A stretch of DNA of 64,000 nt from Pristionchus mayeri (taxonomy: Eukaryota > Nematoda > Chromadorea > Rhabditida > Neodiplogasteridae): positions 24,173,067 through 24,237,066 of the forward strand of contig BTRK01000002.1 in the NCBI GenBank assembly GCA_036245805.1. The letters run 5' to 3'. The position numbers and the translations under genes were made by a program. The notes under the pieces are model-generated. The model saw only the letters and a program-made list of their open reading frames with translations, made no database searches and was not told where the DNA came from. Numbering within the stretch: position 1 is the stretch's first letter; each line of letters opens with the position of its first letter. Shown here in pieces: positions 49,560 to 62,946 of the stretch.

Positions 49560-52420
49560 CCTCGAACGAAAACCTCCAATTGAATACTTAATTTAGCTTG
49601 GGCAAACAGCGCCAGGAGCAAAGTAACAAGGGAAGCTACGTGATATTTACGAATGTGGCGACAAATTGCGATAATCAAAGTACTGGGCTTCCGTGAATAC
49701 AAGCACTATAAGCCGATAGACAAGGTTTTTCAAGAACACAAACTATTCGTATCGCAAGATTAAAATCCACTCACTCCTATTTTTTGAGAACAAATTGATT
49801 CCGCAATCTACAAGGTTCAAATAGGGAGAAATCCGTGCACTTATAGAAGAGAATACTTATCTAGAAGATATCCTTGAGAGTATACTAAGAAAACGGCAGG
49901 GATCAAAGAGATTCAAGCTGAAATCATTGAAATTCTTTTCTTAGAGCAAAACCTTCCTAATCTGTCACGGACACGCTTTACGACGAGGAAATCCCGCGTG
50001 CAAGTTAGAGAAGCAGAATTAGAAAAGAGCTGAAGAGATGATGCCCATGAGGTGAGGGAGATTCACGTGGATACCAGTTGTTTACACTCTTATAGAGGAG
50101 ATTCTCGAGTTCAAATGCGCTTCATACACGGAAATCTGAATCGAAATTGGCTTATTTTCATCTGATAGCACGCGAGAATTCAAAGATTGAATCGAGGAGG
50201 GGACTATCGATATGACGAAATGGTCACATGCCACGACAGCGTAATAATCGCGGAAATCCCCACGACCACTTTTTCGCAGGTGGAAACCGATCGAAAAATG
50301 GTGGTTTCAAGTGAAAAAGGGAGTGGAATGCGAGACTAAAGCTGCCTATCACTGCCTTTCCTCCCTCTCTCACCCTCTCACACCATTCACCCCCTCGCAA
50401 ACTCTTATCGGAGAGAGTCGAGATGAGAGGGAAGGAGAGGAAGAGAGAGAGTGATACCCTTCCCTCCTCTCTACTTCTGACGAGGTCGCGCATAACAGAT
50501 GGACAAACACACAAACTATTTTCTGACTCATTTCTGAAGTAAACACAATTGACTAAAGCCGCGAAACCGATGTGAAATCGATGGAACCTAGAACGCGAGT
50601 TAAAATTGCGTGATTCGTTAGTCTCTTGTCAATCGACAGTCGAGAGTGGAGGAGAAGGAGGGGAATGAGGAGAGGGGGCGCGAGGGATAGGTAGGATGGA
50701 AGTGAGTGGGGGGGGGGGGGAGGAAGGGTACCAATCTTGCACAGAACGCGCGCACTACACTCATCTTTACGTGCGCAAGAGGGGGAGGAAACCGAGTCAA
50801 ATAAGGGTGGTTAGCTCCCCTTTAAGCTGCTGCTCGAGAAGGCGTCAGAGATGAGGAGAAGGAAGGTGGGAAAGGGGGCATTGCAACTTCTCCCCCTCTC
50901 GTATTACCCTCTCTGCTTCTCTGTCTCTGTCTCTCTCTCTCCTCCCCTCCAGCTGAACTGAACAGAGAACGAGCAGAGAGCGCGCCCGCTATTATTCCTT
51001 CCACCTCCCACTAAATTGGCCATTGAGAGTCCACTGCATCCATCGAAACAAGGAGAGAAGAGGAAGCGAGAGAGGTCACCGACCAAACATCGTGCAGCTT
51101 GCGCAGAGTGAATATTAATAGGGGAGGGGAAGTACACAGTCGCGTGGCTTTTCCGAGAAGTCGAATGGAATTCTCACTGAACAATGGTCGTTAGTGCGAG
51201 TTTAGTACAGTCGACTGCAAGCTTCTATGTAAAGGATGCATACACAGATGAATTACACGAGCAAGTGGTTGAAAACCATGCTGAAGGAACTTCATCCACA
51301 TTTATCTTTGATCAGATCTCATTGCGAGAGCGCATTCAGTTCAAAGATAAAGAGAGAGATGATCATTTTCGCAAAGGATGATGCAAAATCATAGTGAACA
51401 CGTGTAAGCTGTGAGGGATGAGAGCTCATGGACCTCAAACGCGACCCGTCAACATCAATCAAAGAATATCATCTCTGCGGAAGATTATCGGAAAGATGTC
51501 AGAGTATCATAGACATGAAACCGTGAATCCAAGCTGCATATTACAGCACAAAATGACTGATACGCGTCTTCGTATCTGATCAGTGGTGTTTTCTTCTAGC
51601 GTTTGCAACACTTGAACTCACGATCTCGAGTGACATTAATGGGCGGCCTATTTTGCACAACACATAGATAGTAAGGAGGCGACGAATGACACACGGAAGG
51701 AGGTGGGAATTCCCCTCCTTCAGCTCTTTTCTATTTGAGGGCGAGAGGCCTAATAGGGGCAAAGTCCGTGAGGAACGGAGTTCGCACAGTAGCCGAGGGA
51801 GTCTAATAGGGGCAAAGTACGCGGAACGAGAGACTGTCGGGGCAGTCAAAGGGGGAGGAAACGGACCATCGAGCATTGAGTCACACCATCGAGAAGCAAG
51901 TGAGTCACGGTAGTGCTCTCAGAATAGTTTCCCCCTTGCTTGTCAATGCGCTTGTAGACATAATTCCAATGGATGATCAGCGTCAGAACTACTAGATGCG
52001 AACAATAAATGAAGCATGACCTTGTATTTGCTCGGCATCATTATATTGATTTTCTGAGCTAATATTGGAAGAGCAGTTTTTTTCTCATCCCTCCTATCAC
52101 TCTTAGAGCGAGACATCCGTTTCAATGGAATTGCCCTTGACGTTCTTTGCATGCGAGCGTGATCTTGTGAACTACACTCGGAAGATGGACTATTTAATTG
52201 GCCAGAATGACCGAGCTAGATCGAATCGGGCGATAGTCAAAGTAGGGCAAAGTTTAGTGCGCTGAGGGTCGGTTTGGGCGAATTTGCGTGACGACTGCGT
52301 ACCAAAAGCGGCTGCGATCTGTACTTTTATGCGACTCGCGCACAAAAGAAATCAACTCGCAACTGTCTGAAAGCCGAGATTAATGCAAATTACGAAGGAA
52401 TTAAGGGGTCGTAGTCGTTG
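49560..52420. other. Region upstream of the nuclear receptor, no gene seen
   Basis: I see no exons with consistent phases. The stretch holds a G tract of 13 at 50708-50720, GA/CT-rich blocks at 50340-50470 and 50630-50960, and otherwise AT-rich sequence. The promoter of the nuclear receptor should lie close to 49560. Confidence 0.4.
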
Positions 52421-52501
52421 ATTCTCCATTCTCCATTCTCCGTTCTCCATTCTCCATTCTCCATTCTCCATTCTCCATTCTCCATTCTCCATTCTCCATT
52501 C
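52421..52501. repeat. 7-bp tandem repeat, about 11 copies
   Basis: The unit is ATTCTCC (GGAGAAT on the other strand), with one variant copy (GTTCTCC). The array ends in CTAG. The sequence that follows (52503-52985) is open in places on the minus strand but matches nothing I recognise. Confidence 0.95.
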
Positions 52502-54068
52502 TAGCGCTCGTGATGGGCGGTCGTCCCTGACCCCGCTCTTTTCCGACCTAGTTTGGGGAATCCTCTCCCGTCAGCTTGGGCAACCCGGAGAGTATCGCCT
52601 ACTTGGTACACTTCAAGAGGAGGAGCACGGACGGATTCCCATCGTCTCGAGTGATCTACCGTCAAGAAAGCCCCGCTGTCTGCGTTGTGAGTTCCTAACC
52701 GGCGCAAGTCAGGTGTTCGGCGGCAGGATGATCTACTTCGATGCTCAACGGAGATCCGTCACGATCGTCCCTACAGTTGACCAGAGAAGCCAAAGAAGAT
52801 CCCATCCCTTGACCTAACGACGCTCTGAGACCGAAGATCCCCATTCCCTCCACACTGAAGTCACCCTCCTGCAGGACCATTGTGCCTGACGTCAGGATAA
52901 ATATGATATGATATGAGTCGTTGAGGAGAGCGTAGTGGTGAGATAAGTAGTGAGTGATGGGGACAGAGATCTCGCTTGTGCTCATCGATCAATGGCTGAT
53001 AAGGAAGGAGATCCAGAGGGAGGAGAAACAACGTGACCATGCACGAGGTGTAGCTACAAATTAGCCACGACGAACTATCGAGGAAGCCAAGGGAGAGGCA
53101 CTCAATGGTCTCCTTTGTGACTTGTTAGCGAAGAGGCGCCAAAGAGCCCCATCGGGCAAAGTATCCGACACAATCATTACACGTATCATTGAAGAAATAT
53201 TATAGGGATGATCGATCAATAATAATATAAGTAATGCACAAAGCTCTTTGTTCTAGGATTTAGCAGGCTGCAATTGGCAGCTGTCCCATTTCAACTCACC
53301 ATGCAATTAGGAGGTCGTCGACCCTTCGGTGTAATCTCTTCCCCTCATACTCTGTCTCTCCAACAACATGCGTGCAACATTCTCATGCATCCGTTTATTT
53401 TCCTCTTTGTCACATTTTGTCTTCGCATATTACGCATACTATGTACACAAATGTACAAGAAAAGCAACAAATCAGGAGGAAAGCAAAGGGGTAAAACGGA
53501 TAAATTCAACGACTAGCAAGAAGCGGAACAATATAATATCCAAATAGTACAATGATAGGCCATTGACATGGGAGGAAGAAATACTCGATTCGGTGTGGTT
53601 CCGATTGTTCACAGGAAGGATTAATATATACATTACGAAGACGAAGAAGGACAAGTATTGTATACAAAGGGATTAATCGAATAACTGTGAAAGCGAGGAG
53701 GGGTGTTAATGAATAATACTCGATATCCCAATTTTGAGGCAACATCGGGATTTCGCATTTTCCGAATCCAAAATTCAGAAACTTATATTTTCGATATCCG
53801 TGAAATTAGCACTCGTTGGATTAGCTTCAATAGTTTGGAGCATGGGATTATCGATCGGGATGGGGAAGGCATACCGTAGAAACAGGGAGACAACAATGTG
53901 CATGGAACAAATGCGCTAACCGTGTAATCTACAGTAGTCATCACAATATTATACATAGTCTGTTAGATTTACAGAATGTACAATGGCTCGATACGAGCAG
54001 GGACAATAACTGATTAGTTAGATGGGACGGATACCGTAGTCTTCGCCCTACAGTATCAGAGAGAGGGG
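52502..54068. other. Region downstream of the PLEKHM1-like gene, no gene seen
   Basis: The minus-strand frame 52695-52985 (96 codons) has no recognisable domain. The remainder to 54068 is AT-rich and should contain the 3' UTR of the PLEKHM1-like gene. No exon chain is visible. Confidence 0.35.
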
Positions 54069-57000
54069 CTAGCAATCGATCTCGAGATGAGTCGCCTCGC
54101 GCTGAGTTGCAGAGTACTTTCGCCTCCTGTAATGATAAAATATAACTATGAAAAGTGAGTAAGTAGTTCGAGCTGATGCTGCGAATAATAAGTGAATGGA
54201 AGGAAGAATAACTGTAAAATATCTGACCTCTCGCACTTGGCGCACTCGTGCGTCCTCTCGAAGCAGGCGATGTGACTGACGGAGTAGCACTCACCACACT
54301 GAAAAACAAAAATTATTATTCAACATTCTTATTTTTTTCATTTTCGAAGAAAAATTAGAGAATGGCCACAAACGGTAGAATAAGTTGCTCAATATCCCAT
54401 ATATGGTGTACAGTTCAATTGTAAGACATCAGTACAGTCTCACGATGATTATTGATTACAATGACTACCGTACCCGATGAGTCAGCTCCGTCTGGAAGGG
54501 GTAGATCACTGATCCTTCGTTGCACATCTCGCAGTGGAATCCCTGCGATAATTTTTTTACTAAAAGATCATCCGACATTTTTACATTTTTAAGACACCAA
54601 GTTAAATTGATTCAGTTCGTGTATACTTTACAATAGCTAAATCGACTAACAATTTTTCGATTTAGTAAACCTTTCTTGCATTGTGGTTGTAATATAACGG
54701 CGACTACCTTCTGAGAGCAGAGTGCGCAGTCGAATACGTGCCCGATCGCGTACTTGAGCATGATCTTCAGCTGTCTAGCCATCGACCCAGACACCACTGT
54801 CAGCAGATCCTGAGAACGAAAATATTATCACTTTGAGAAAGTACTGTATTCGTCCGCCATATTTCAAAAACTGCAGTTCATTGTCTACTGTATTCTGCAC
54901 CACTGTAATTCTAACTGACATTGTAGCTGTACAGATGGATGTCATCGATGTAGTACTCCTTGGGCGCGAGTCTTCTTCTCAGATCGGCCGCGACGCTCTC
55001 ACGACAGTTGAAGAGGTACATCGCCACCAGTTGCAACTTCTCCCGGAGGTCCTGCAGGGAAGATAGAAGATTTTTTTGGTAACCGATATTCAGTTTACGG
55101 CTGCTAAAACCAGATCTTGTTCAATTCTTTGATCGTCTCTCTCTATCCAGTTTCATCTATGATCACTACCCCCCCCCCCCCCCCCCACACTCTCATCTTC
55201 CTTCCTTTTATTCAGGTATTAAACTCGTTTTCCAGCGACAACGTTGCGATACCAATCTTAGCGCTGGCTTTTCACTCCCTAGTTGATCTTCTTCAATAGC
55301 CTCAGCGCACATGGCTGAGTGGTCTAGTGGTATGATTCTCGCTTAGGGTGCGAGAGGTCCCGGGTTCAATCCCCGGCTCAGCCCCATCTTTTGACCTATT
55401 TTTCGCACCTCACCACTGTATTCCTAATAATAATTTCCTTAAAAATTTAATGTTTTTGCTCGATTTTGTATGTAATCAACGCTACCTTCACTTCCTTCAT
55501 GGCTGGGGAGTGCTCGTAGAGCGATGAATTGGCTCGGTCGATGTGCAGCAGAGGCTTGTCCCCAATCGAATCGAGAAAGACGCGCGCTCGAGGAGACACT
55601 TTCCTGCAAATAACAACTATAATGCTCATGCATATTTTCTTGTGAATACATTAAACAAGAGAGTGGGACAATTCGTGTTGCAATCAACTGCATCATTCTT
55701 CCTCCGATTCATGAAACTTTTCTCATCTCAAATACCCTCTCCCTCGATGCTCACCTCGTCCTCACATCCCAGCAGGTGATCATCCTACTGGGCACGACTC
55801 TCTCCGCCCCCTGCTGCCAGCACTCACTGCAGTAGTATCGGGCGTCCAGAGCACACACACTGAAAATAAACAATGAGCATGCATTTTTAAAAAGTTGATT
55901 ATAATATTTCCACTAAGCTTTTATCATTTATTTCACAAATATTCAAACACGCAGCAGCCAAATCATGAACTGAGTCGTTTTTTCTGTTGTCAGTCTGGTC
56001 CAAGGCGATCATTTACGAGGGTTATTTTAAAAAACAGACCTGTAGGGTCTGTAGGAGGGCATCCCGATCGTTGACTTACACATCACGCATCTGCAAACAA
56101 GTTGATAAGTCACCATAACCCAGAGTACCGTAATCTACCGTACCTAAACTCCTGCCCGTCCAGACCCGACTCGGTGGCGATCACTGTCAGCTTCCGCACT
56201 GTTTCCGCCTCCTCCGCTTCCTTACGAGCCTGGAAAGAGTTACTGTAGGCCTCGGAGTTAACTATGCAATCAATATCTCTGCAAATACCGTACTCCATCG
56301 CAGCCGCCGCTGCCGCCTTCTCCACCTCATCACACCACCTCACGCCACCGTTTACCGTAACCTCTCCACTCTTCTCCTCCGCACCAACTCACCACCTCCT
56401 CCTATCAACGAATGATTACTGTACTCCGACGAGGATGGCATCAGCTTTCGATCGATCGCGGTTACCGTATCTTTTAAATACAAATAATACCGTACCAGAG
56501 TGATTTCCTCGTCCTCGATCTCTTCTCCGTCTTCAGTACTGTCGCTGAAGTCGCGTTTCCTCACCACGATTTCTTCCCCGCCAGACTGAAGAATCAATAT
56601 TCATCGTATTGCAATTGAATGCACACATTTACAGTGGAAATTTTTTATGTATAGAATATCACAAAGCATTTTGATCTTAAAGCCCAAAACAAAGATACCA
56701 GTCGCACCTGCTGCACGACGTGCTTGCGTAGTGCTGCACCGAAGGAGACAGGTGCAGGCAGACTGCCGTCCGTGTCGGAGGAAGTCGAGAGGTCCGGGGG
56801 CTGGTCTGCAAGAGCCAGAGAATACTTTTACATCCAACCGGTATTAATGTTCCTACTATCGGTTACTAATCGCAATTTCACCTAGTGCGATCACCCCTTG
56901 CTCACCACTGGGACTGAATGCCATCTCTGCTCCATCGAATGACTCTTCCATCCTCTCTTCTATCTCTGCTGGTTCAGTCGGCAGCACGGGAGAGGAACTG

Positions 57001-60000
57001 TCGTCAGCAAGAGATGATGCGTACTGCACAGTTTAAATATTGAATGTGTAGTAAACAACATCGAATGAGTTTTAAGTTTACAAAATGCAAGCTTCGGGAA
57101 TCAAATAAATTCTTTGTCTCATAATACTTGGTGTTTCTGAATCCCATTTTACAATAGTGTTCCCAACTAAAGATCTCCCATTTTACCGCACCCTCTGAGC
57201 GTGTCTCCAACTCCTTCCCTGCAGGCTGTTCCCGCTGAGACTCGCGATGCCTTCGTCTTCCAACTGAGGAGGAAGGAGAGCGGAAGATGAAGAGGCCATC
57301 TGGAGATGAGCAACGAAATGGGGAAGATGAAAGGGGAAGGGAAGAGTGATAATAGTCTGTTTATTTATTCACACCCTTGCACTACTTCCGCACTCTCACT
57401 TTACTTTCAGTTGACAATCATCGCAAGGAAATTTACATGATCCGCGTGTTTAGTCACGCGCGAGAACATTTTTTTGCTTGAACAATCACACAGCGTATTT
57501 ATAGAAAAATGTTACTGCTTAAACTTAAACTACAGTAGTGAAACAGTGAATAGAGAGGTGAAAAGGTACCTGATATTCCTCCACGTATACGTCCTCTTGT
57601 CTCTCTTCCACTCTTTCAGTCGGAGTCTCATTCGTATCTGGTGATTTGGCCGTCCCTTAACAGAATTAGCTGTCTCAGACGCATAAATTTTTATTCATTA
57701 TTTCATTTTCTTATATAAGAAAAATATTTTATCTTTCTGCTAATTGGCTCCGTTCCCTCCTCCCATTCCCATTCCTCTCCTCACTCCACTCACCCTCTTC
57801 CTCTCTCTCCTCTTCCCTCTCCTTGAGTGTCTCTGCATTTCCACTCATATCGAACATCGTCTCCCTTTCATCATCTACGTGCAGTCCAGAGTCGGGTTCT
57901 GCAAATTGAATAGTTTAAAAATTTCTAATGATCCATGCCACTTCCAATTTTAAGAAAACTATTCGTTAAATTAATTCAAGACTAGGAATACAATCATCCT
58001 ATCAGGAGCCTTGGACGATACTGTTGACTTTCACTCGGTTCGATTATTCAGAAATCCAAATGCATCACCAACCCTCAATCTCCTCGTGCTCCTCCTCCTC
58101 TTCCTTCTTCCTCTCCTCCTCCTCCTTCTCCCTCTTCGTCTCTCTCTCCTCTGTCTCTTCGTTACTCGAAGATATCGTAGGGCAGCCAGAGACACTGCAA
58201 CATACACTCTATCCACTGAGTTTACTCTATTTCCGTTACATTAATTACCCAATTAATTAGAGTCCGACCGTACCTTGCATTGTTGACCTCGCTCTCTACT
58301 CCGCTGTCCCTTCTCTCTCCCGAGTTCTCCCTTCTCCTTCGTCGAGCCTCCGTCTCGCCCTCCACTTCCTCCTCAAGAAGCTTTTTGCTCAATTACAATT
58401 CATTCTTGCTCAATTACAATTCATTGTTTGACAGGCTGAGTGTATACCACCATCTGATAACCGCCACTCACTTCCTTCAAACTGGCAGGGGCGGACACTG
58501 CCATCACAGGGGAGGCAGGCTTGGTCTGCTGCACTTGGGTGGCTGCAGCAGCTGCAGTCTTCCTCAGCTGTCCACTGCCCGACCCATCGCTGCTCGACCG
58601 ACTCATGTTGCGGCGTCGCTTCGTGCGACGCTGCACCAGACCATCGGAGGAGGCTGCACAGGATACACTATCTCCAGTTCACATTGGTCGTGCACACGAT
58701 GAGAAGGTACGCGCAATATTGTCAGAATGTTTTACTTTTTTCGTTTTTAATTTTCGAAATAAGTGCAGAAAATCATTATCGAACAAAGGCAAAATCGCTC
58801 AACGACTCACTCTCCATATCGTCCTTTGCTGCTGCTCCCGTCGTCCTCGTTCCTGCACTCACTCCCACTCTGCAGTCAACCACCATCGAGGGATGAGAGT
58901 AGATCGAGGAAGAGTCGTCGCCCTCTCAAACAACAATCGATAATTGGATATATTTAAATTTATATGCATTAATTGTACAATGATTTTTTTCCGATTAACA
59001 TTTTTACAGCAACTGGTTGATGTAACCAGAAATCGATTGATGAATTGTCCGGTTTTTCATCACGTCAATCACAACGGCACCAAACGTGTTTTGCCTACAC
59101 CATGCGTCATCGAAGTGATTGTCGTTCCTTCCCTTTCTTTCCTCTCGCTCACCTTCGTACTTCCCCTTGGGAGATGGCTTCTGCAGACCGGCACGAAGGA
59201 AGATCAGAGACTGTGGAGAGGGAGAGGAGGCCACTGCAGTTATATTTTAGTTACGACTGATAAACTACTCCCAATAAATCTTCCTTCTTCCGAAAATATG
59301 CATATTAATAACTTGTGGCTTGAATACGACTATATTTCAACATCAGGTAACGAAATATAATCCATCATACCGTGTGCGCCTCCATTGCCACCCATGGACA
59401 GCGAGAGGGGTACTCGGAGGGAGGAGGAGAGGAGACCAGGGGTGGTTGAGGGAGAGGAACCTCCTGCTCCTGCTTCCATCGATGAGGGCAGCAGCTCGAG
59501 GGCGCAGATACCTAGAGGGAAGGGGATCGAATAATCTGAGGTGTCCAGAGTAAAAAATAGGTTGAATAAAGATCATCGGAAATTATTGCAATTATCATGA
59601 AGTTCACTATAGGTCTTTTCAAATACAGCCAATTCCAGTAGACAAGTAAAACTACTACCGTACCCATCTCCTCGGTGGTCTGATCCTCCTTCGAGGAGAC
59701 TCGTCGGTGCGTCGTGTGCTGACCCACTGCAAGGGCGACAAATGATTACTGTATTCATACACCACGCTGTAGTACGATTTCTTTAATCCCAAATGTTAAA
59801 CACATATCAGTTTAGCAAATTAAAACGGCACCAAGAATAATCAATAACGTGTGCCACCGTACCTCTGAGGGGTTTTCCCTCCACAAGTCCCGCCAGTATG
59901 AGTGGGGAGGGCGTCCAGCTGTTGAGTAGAGAGGAATTGGTCGGAGCAGTGATCGCCACCCCAGTCAGACTCTGGAATGAAAGGAGTAATGGTACGACTC

Positions 60001-62946
60001 CTTCTCGTTCTGAACAACCGTAGTACACTACTGTATCAAGAAGGTATCGATTAGATAGCATTACCGTACCTTGAGGAGGTCCTTGACGACGACGACTCGT
60101 TCGACGTCTCTGATGAGGGCATCCTCGAGGTAGAACTGCCTGCAGAGAGAACATCCATCTAGTTTACCTTCTATGGATTGATCATTGCCAGCAACGATTT
60201 TTTTCATTTTTTTTTCAGAAAATTTCAAATTACATGAATCACTCAAAGAGTCATAAATTGTTCATCCCTTCCTCATAAGTGTTGACCACTCCACCCTCCA
60301 ATCGCACTGGGCAAGGAAAAAAACAAATCATTTGTATTCTTGGAATCATAAACTCCATTTTCAAAGCGTTCTCATAGGAAACAATACGGTTGAAATAATG
60401 TGTACTAAATCGATAGTTACCGTACCCGAGTGCCTTCTTCTCTGCTCCTAGCACGCCCAGATAGTGCTCCAGTCCGCCCTCGTTGAGTACGATGCGTACC
60501 CAGGCCTGCAGGAAAAACATTGGAATTCGACCCCGTCTATGGAGAATTTTCTCATCGCCGAAAAAATATTTAGTTCGCTCGATCAACACCATTGTTTTCA
60601 TCATGACATATGATTTTATGAAATCGCACTTTTTGATCAAAGGTTTTCTTCAAAAAATATATTGTGCATGCACTTTCGCGCAGTCCCCTGACCAAGTGGA
60701 GACATGTTTTGACAATACCAAGAGAGAGATAGAGACTCATTCAGTCGGACTAAACAGCGTTCGTTCTCACTATCGCTCACTCCTTCTCTCCTGGACAGGG
60801 GTCTACTCATCATGGAGAGAGATAGTAGACCCCTTCCTTCCGCGTACCCATGAGTGCCATCCAGGGGGGAATCCATGGGGGGCCTCCAAAGGACGATCGC
60901 TCTTTCAGTCTGCCCACACGACTCCCCTCCATTGCACTTCATATCGAGCAACCAGCAGATAGATTAAAAGTACATCCAGTTTTTCAATTCTCCTTTCAAC
61001 GAAACTGTTTGACCGACAGAACTGGTCAAATGTGCACAACTTTCCATTATCTCACACAGCCCATCTCTGATCGGCTAACATCTATATCGGTTCCATCCAC
61101 TGTCAGCACCGATTTCTGATCGTTTGATCTGCCCCCCCCCCCCTATCTCCCTCTCTCGCTCCCATCAGACCATTCCAATAATCGACGGAACGTCATGCCC
61201 TTTCTTCAGGTATAGCTCGTCTTTCTCTTCTCCTCTTATCACCCCTGCCCCTTCGACTGATAATGAGAGAATTGCACGAGACCCGGGGAGAAGTTTCAGC
61301 CATTACGCTGATTACGACACCCCCGCATTCCGAATGAGAGAGCCATACTACACCCGAACAATGTGCAAAATATCAACTTCAGGATGCTCTTTTGTGCTCG
61401 GGTGTTGCAGGAATCGCCATTGATAATAGCGTAATGGAATAGCAATCAATCGATACCGTACCCTCGACTTTCCGATCTCGGTCTTGATCTGATTCAGTGC
61501 ATGGATCTGCGTCGTCACTGAGCGATGCGTGAACTTGGAGACGAACGGCCAGAAGTTCTGCAAGTATCAATTAAATTTAATTAAGTCTGGAATGTCATTT
61601 GCATAACTGTCAGGAACGGGAGTGCAGACCCATCCATTACACTGCCCACAGTCCCCCTGTCCCCTCTCACTCATTAACCCCATCCCGTGACCCGAAGGGA
61701 GACACGAGAGGCCATAAGCGAGAGCCCCTTGTCGTCTGTGTTTGACGTGCCCTTATGGCCCCCTATCCCCGTCTCGTTCCCTAATTGGTCCCCTCCCTCA
61801 CAGGGTGGATCTGTCGAGATCAATCACATTCCCTGTCTCTCCCTCATCTCTCAATCAGTGCAGGCTGGTTTCTTGCAACACTTCCCGTGATGCTATCACT
61901 GCTCCGAATCCATCTCCTTATCAATTCCAACTCGTGACTCGAAGGCAAGACAATAAGCAGAGGCGCCAGCCAGAAACCAGCGGAGAAGAAGAAGAGAGAG
62001 GAATACGTGAGGAATGGAAGGGAGGGAAGATACTACACTTCTCTCTACAATGTTATGCGCTTAGTGGGATCATCCATAATATCATCATTTTCTCACTCAC
62101 TCAGCCTCGATCACACTCCATCCCTTCCTATTGTTCCGAATTTGTATTAATGTGAAGGGACACTCGATGGTCGTTATCATCATCTACGTAGGTCTCATGT
62201 GGTCAACATGCGTGCGACGTCGCCTCGCTTGCCGGTGCATCGGCCACACCACAAATCTTTGAGCGCTACAGTGTGTACACGACCACATTTTAGCTACGGT
62301 AGCCAAACCGGCAGATGCAGACTACTCACCGGCTCCGGATACTTGGCGTATCTGCTGCCGCGAAGGAAGAAGGGATCGCGCAGGCCGTGGATCAGAATCG
62401 CCTCCACCACAGAGCACACATTCGCTGTCAGCTCACTGCAGAAGTATTGATTATTTTCGAAATTATCGATTGATTCAGTTTCGAAAATGTACATGATCTC
62501 ATATCTGAATCAAACAAGAAATCGTGACTCAGCGAGTGCTGATTCAAGCGTCCTTTTCGTGGATGGCATCGAACCATACACAGTTGCTACTTTTAGACTA
62601 GACATAATCTGTTTTTTGTAGTCCTATGGGAAAAAGAGGCAAATGGTGACAACAGAAATGAGGTACACTTGTGTCCAGGGACTACATTACTAAGAACTGA
62701 TGTAATACTGAGTAATACTGTGGTTCTGAACTAGAAATCGATTTTCTAAAGATCAAAGAGCATACGCAGCGAGGGGTTCCTTGGTGGATCGGCGATGCGA
62801 GGCCGCCGCCTTCAGGACAATCTGAAATTAACCAATTTTAAATGGTATATTCTGGCGCGAAATAGGAAAAAATAGCTGACACTGAGCTCGTTGACGAGTT
62901 CTCTTTTTCGCTGATCGTGCGACACGCGCAGGGTGCTTGCACTCAT
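54069..62946 (-). CDS. PLEKHM1-like RUN and Rubicon-homology domain protein
   Basis: In animals this family links Rab7 and Arl8 on late endosomes and lysosomes to the fusion machinery. About 30 exons run from MSASTLRVSHD (62881-62946) to HLEIDC and TAG (54069-54071). The RUN domain uses exons 62766-62821, 62330-62435, 61462-61557, 60426-60505, 60070-60139 and 59863-59971. Its motifs are VVEAILIHGLRD, NFWPFVSKFTHRSV, SRAWVRIVLNEG and LLNSWTPSPLILAGL. A long Ser-, Glu- and Arg-rich middle (about 59726-56500) shows no clear PH domain. The C-terminus is a Rubicon-homology zinc domain: ESGLDGQEF then CVMCKSTIG, RYYCSECW, the MITCWDV and PLLHIDRANSSLYEHS stretches, HVFDCALC, GFHCEMCNEGSVIYPFQ, CGECYSVSHIACF, ECAKCER and RRKYS. 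The order and motifs match PLEKHM1 better than Rubicon. Nine introns start with GTACGGT. A tRNA gene lies antisense in the intron 55065-55480. Confidence 0.88.
55169..55186. repeat. Poly(C) tract of 18 bases
   Basis: Eighteen C in a row on the plus strand, in the intron of the PLEKHM1-like gene that also holds the tRNA. On the gene's coding strand it is a G tract. Confidence 0.85.
55313..55384 (+). tRNA. tRNA-Pro (anticodon AGG)
   Basis: The gene folds as a standard cloverleaf. The acceptor stem GGCTGAG (55313-55319) pairs with CTCAGCC (55377-55383), with discriminator C at 55384. The D arm contains the A box GGTCTAGTGG. The anticodon stem is CTCGC/GCGAG around the loop TTAGGGT (anticodon AGG). 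The T arm is CCGGGTTCAATCCCCGG with an intact B box. No intron. It lies on the plus strand inside an intron of the minus-strand PLEKHM1-like gene, so it is transcribed against it by Pol III. Confidence 0.97.

Noticed and set aside
52695..52985. 96-codon minus-strand frame
   Set aside because: No recognisable domain, no splice context, next to a tandem repeat. Not supported as a gene.
58024..58260. Leu/Ser-rich plus-strand frames opposite the PLEKHM1-like gene
   Set aside because: They mirror Glu/Arg-rich exons on the minus strand.
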